This document shows, piece by piece, positions 41,627 to 64,000 of a DNA stretch of 64,000 nt. The notes below the pieces were generated by a model. It was not told the DNA's origin. It did not search any database and saw only the letters and a program-made list of their open reading frames with translations. The DNA is taken from contig CM073591.1 in NCBI GenBank assembly GCA_037074705.1, positions 82,194,532 through 82,258,531 on the forward strand. Direction: 5' to 3'. This DNA comes from Zhengitettix transpicula. Taxonomy: Eukaryota; Arthropoda; Insecta; Orthoptera; Tetrigidae. A program made the position numbers and the translations under genes. Each line of letters begins with the position of its first letter. Positions within the stretch are counted from its first letter, which is position 1.

Positions 41627-42325
41627 ATTTATCACACTCCAATTTTACATCATGTTTCATACAATGACAATTTAAAAACATTAACAGTAATTTTAAATGA
41701 ATAGTTATCTTCTTCTGATTTGTCTTAATATCTGTTTCTTCCTACCTCATATTAAGTGCCAAATTATAGGAAGAATGGAGAATACCATTACATTTAACTT
41801 GAACACAAATGATTTATTTATTTTATAAAAGCATAAATTTTTGTCTTTGAGGGACTAGTCTATTTAGGTTTATATAATATTTGGTCATACAATGTGAGTT
41901 CCTATGTAATTAAGGGACAGTTTTAAAAAACATCACTGCAACAATTAGTATCTTCAGTTTATTGTTTAAGGAAAAATTTGAAGTGTTTATAACACTCAGA
42001 ATCAGCTTGACTTCATAAACTAATGAGAGGCTTTAGTCTGCTAGTATCATCAGTTTTACCTGCTGAAAAGTCAAAATATTGTTTGAAAGATTCTATTAAT
42101 ATGATCTCTAACATTGCAACATTTCATGTTATTAGGCATCAAGGTCCCACCAGAAGATATGGAAACAATGCAGAAAGTGTGGTCAACGGTAGTACATATT
42201 GTAAGTACTGTAGTATTAACATGTATAATGGTATGCAAATATTGTAGACAGGAAACTAATTAATTTTGGCTTACATTTTTCAGGCACAAAACAGAATAAA
42301 TAAATTCTTTTCCCCCAACGCCTGA
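39057..42325 (+). CDS. Small secreted protein, three exons, function unknown
   Basis: Exons 39057-39186, 42136-42188 (or to 42200) and 42284-42325 join in phase to 74 aa (or 78). Residues 1-19 are a strong signal peptide (MKTLLLLLVVLSCSAYVLC); the mature part runs GDIQDILQQFPKRWDDFSEI, CNLVGIKVPPEDMETMQKVW and ends in NRINKFFSPNA. The junction codon G|GC keeps Gly. A TATA box precedes it and AATAAA (42381) follows the TGA. The C-x(3)-G-I-x(3)-ED pattern after about 40 residues is reminiscent of the first cysteine and helix of insect odorant-binding proteins, but the other five cysteines are absent, so it is at most a truncated relative. Intron 1 (2.9 kb) contains a hAT-like repeat and two fold-back elements. 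No transcript evidence is available; the model rests on splice sites and phase. Confidence 0.55.
39989..40810 (+). mobile_element. hAT-like non-autonomous element (copy 2)
   Basis: Starts CAGTGACGGCTTGTAC and ends with GAGAGCCACAACTG, whose inverse is CAGTTGTGGCTCTC, an imperfect terminal inverted repeat of hAT style. The interior 40247-40755 matches copy 1 at 36282-36800. No clear 8-bp duplication. Lies in intron 1 of the secreted-protein gene. Confidence 0.5.
41190..41425. repeat. Fold-back family A element, short-armed
   Basis: AGACAGGTTGTGGCTTACC (left) and GCCACAACCTATCTCTCTGT (right) are inverted arms around GAGGCTCTCAGCCTCCTTCT. Flanked by (AT)n on the right. The right arm is internally deleted. 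Confidence 0.8.
41425..41625. repeat. Fold-back family B unit plus (AT)n
   Basis: ACACATTTGGATAGTAAAGA, then CCCTGATGAAGAGAGCTCAG on the minus strand, ending in an (AT)n tract at 41576-41624. Adjacent to the family A element, so the two families are juxtaposed through an AT tract. Confidence 0.7.
42136..42188 (+). CDS. Small secreted protein exon 2
   Basis: Acceptor atgttattag; encodes IKVPPEDMETMQKVWST. Two donors keep the frame: gtagta after 42188, or the better consensus gtaagt after 42200, adding VVHI. Confidence 0.5.
42284..42325 (+). CDS. Small secreted protein exon 3 (stop)
   Basis: Acceptor ttacatttttcag is strong; reads AQNRINKFFSPNA then TGA (42323-42325), with a short 3' UTR. Confidence 0.5.
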   Translation, partial: AQNRINKFFSPNA

Positions 42326-42380
42326 GAACTTCATGGAATGTACAATGTATTGAAATTTTTATGTAAATATTATTTATTGA

Positions 42381-42386
42381 AATAAA
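42381..42386 (+). terminator. Polyadenylation signal AATAAA
   Basis: Consensus hexamer 56 bases after the stop of the small secreted-protein gene. Confidence 0.55.
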
Positions 42387-42399
42387 CTGCACTAGTCAT

Positions 42400-44059
42400 T
42401 ACATTTGCCTGCTCCACAATTATTTGTGAAATTGATGAATAATAAAACATGGTGTATTTTGTTATGCTAGGATTTTTAATTCACACTATGTTTACCCAAA
42501 ATTTTGATAACTTGTAATCCAGGATAATTATTAAGATTTCAGGTCGAACATATAGTATATATGTTTAACTGTGATATGAATTATTTCTGCAAAATCAGAG
42601 ATTCAGGTCAGAAAAATATACATACAAGTAGACGTACTGTTATTTCAAACAATAGAAATAATAAGAAAACAAAATTAATGAAAGGCTAATTTCATATTAT
42701 AGTATGGAACATACATTTGTTAGCAATCAAAATAACTTCTGAAGGTATTTTCAACCGATTCTTGCTCTTATTGTATCCAATATTTGATCACATACACACT
42801 GCAATAAGTTAAGTCGAATTCAAGACTAATTTAAATTTAGGTACATATAAATAGCTGTATTTTGTGATTAAGAACATTTGAGGCAGTTAATGCCAGAGTG
42901 GGACATCCCCTTTCTGAACCTATTTGGGATAATGGGGTTTTTAGTTTTTTCCTAACATTTATGTCATCCTCTATCACCGAATTCTTTGTGTTACCATATT
43001 TTGAGTGATGAATAAACTTCACTCAGAACACTCTGACATTGAGAAGATGGACACAGGATTCCCTAAACACGAGTTACGTAGTTTTAGACAAAAATGTTGG
43101 ATAACCTCTTCTGGCATTAACTGCTTCAAGTAATTAAACACATAAAATTTAAATTAGAAATGAGGCAAACATCCAATTTCTTTGCAGTTAAAGTAAACAT
43201 TGCTATATCAATTGTTTCTTAATTTGTTGATTATTAATACTTTTTAATAACTTTTCTTCACACTGCTTTGAGATTAATATTGCAGAAACTTTTTGTAAAA
43301 ATTGGGTAATTTTTTCTCTCTAAGAGAAGTATATAAATATAAAGGCAATAAGGACATAGTCAATATACTTGATATTCACAGCAAAGGGTGGCAAGAACAT
43401 GGCTTACCTGTTGGAGAGAATACATAGTTCAAATTTTAAGTAGGACCACCATCCTTCCTCAAGAGGATATGTATGTACATATAGTATTGAAGGAAAAGTA
43501 GAGATGATATAATGTATCATATACTTATTTCTTTTATAATATACACTAGACATTTTTACAATGCACACAGCGAGATACATACAATGTGTATATTATAGCA
43601 ATAATATAGCAACTAATATTTGAGTAACACAGAGTATACAGAAATATTATGCTAAACATTTCCAAATATTTATATTTTAACAATAATAACAAGGACTTCA
43701 AATGTTACACTGTACAATCATATGAAAATAAATACATCACATTGCATTGTGAAATAATACAAACACTCTTAAGATGACCCGATCTTATTAACAATATTTT
43801 AATTACAGTTGATGAATGAAGACATAATGAAGATTGTTACTTTATCATTTAACATCTTGAATAAATTATATTTCAATTAAACTATATCTAAATTTATTTG
43901 ACAGAGCAAAAAACATGCATTATGTTTGATATAATGAAAACACAATTTTCAGCTATAAACAAATTTATTTTACTTACGATGAAACAAACCACAATGTCTA
44001 TATGCATTTATTTCATTCACAAAATGTGTTGATGATAAAGAAGTTAGTAGAATAAATTA
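42400..44059. other. Intergenic, with TTC28-like 3' UTR at right
   Basis: AT-rich. TTTATT (AATAAA for the minus-strand gene) at about 43962 and 44007 are candidate polyA signals for the TTC28-like gene. A degenerate fold-back unit lies at about 43370-43490 (GGCTTACCTGTTGG, CCATCCTTCCTCAAGAGG). Confidence 0.4.
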
Positions 44060-63574
<19,515 letters not shown>

Positions 63575-64000
63575 CTGAAACAATAGTTAAAAAGATGCTT
63601 ATCTAAGAATTAAGAATGATCAAATCTGTTAATCATGTAATATATGTATCAAAGAGACAAATTAATTTTATTCATATTCACAAGCACATCTCAACACGCT
63701 GTAAATTTAAGTAATTCTGCCAAATCCAAAATTCCAACATTTTTGTTGAAACAGGGCAATGTTAGCTAATGTAAGCTATGTGTCCTATGTGTTTATAACC
63801 CTTGAAAAAAGCATTAATGTCCGATTCTAGACAATGACTGTCTGAACTATATGAAAGATTATAAATTAAATAAAGTAATTTCAGTGGATATCATTGATGA
63901 TGAGGTAAACAAGAAATTGAAGTGCCATAATTGATGATTTCTTATTTACTTTATAAACAGTGGAAATCCTGAACCAAATTTGGAGTTGTTAATAAACAAA

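Noticed and set aside
39057..42325. Full odorant-binding protein
   Set aside because: Only one cysteine in the mature chain and no exon with the C-x3-C pair found between 39200 and 44000 on the plus strand.

Overview
This is a eukaryotic, AT-rich, repeat-laden window, most likely from an insect. The evidence is spliced genes with short coding exons and introns of up to thousands of bases, long (AT)n tracts, tRNA-derived SINE-like repeats, and arthropod-type transposons (Penelope-like, jockey-like LINE, Tc1/mariner-like, pogo/Tigger-like, hAT-like, Helitron-like). I see no prokaryotic operon, CRISPR array or viral gene. I favour a polyneopteran-type insect with a large genome, but that is inference.

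Four host genes can be built. (1) 685-23763, minus: a BTB/BACK-domain protein of the BTBD17 type, eight coding exons joined in phase (512 aa), apparently preceded by a 5' noncoding exon. (2) 29941-31470, minus: a complete, single-exon RIO kinase of the RIOK3 type. (3) 39057-42325, plus: a small secreted protein in three exons (74 or 78 aa) with its own TATA box, signal peptide, stop and AATAAA. It is assembled here from short exons that simple ORF listing misses, and its function is unknown. (4) 44060-63574, minus: 17 exons, 1823 codons plus stop, of a TTC28-type TPR + CHAT protein whose 5' part lies beyond the right edge. The exon phases of genes 1, 3 and 4 close exactly, which is the strongest support for the models.

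The rest is mostly mobile DNA. BTBD17 introns hold a 448-bp internally deleted mariner-like element with TA flanks and inverted termini (3420-3867), a decayed Penelope-like reverse transcriptase (about 9084-10290), a decayed mariner-like transposase (about 12600-13750), a Penelope-like C-terminal remnant (15168-15650), an inverted tRNA-SINE dimer (16931-17226) and a 5-kb Helitron-like composite with nested tandem arrays (17473-22519). Between genes 1 and 2 are a Tigger-like transposase pseudogene (24880-26150) and a jockey-like LINE fragment (26451-26655). A hAT/ZBED-like remnant lies at 33070-33330.

A family of about 200-bp units, often arranged as head-to-head palindromes between (AT)n tracts, recurs more than a dozen times, especially in TTC28 introns. 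Nearly all copies carry CTGANGA, a hairpin, then GAAA, a layout reminiscent of a hammerhead ribozyme core but with an extra base. This is the most promising undescribed feature here. The four genes show no sign of acting in one pathway.
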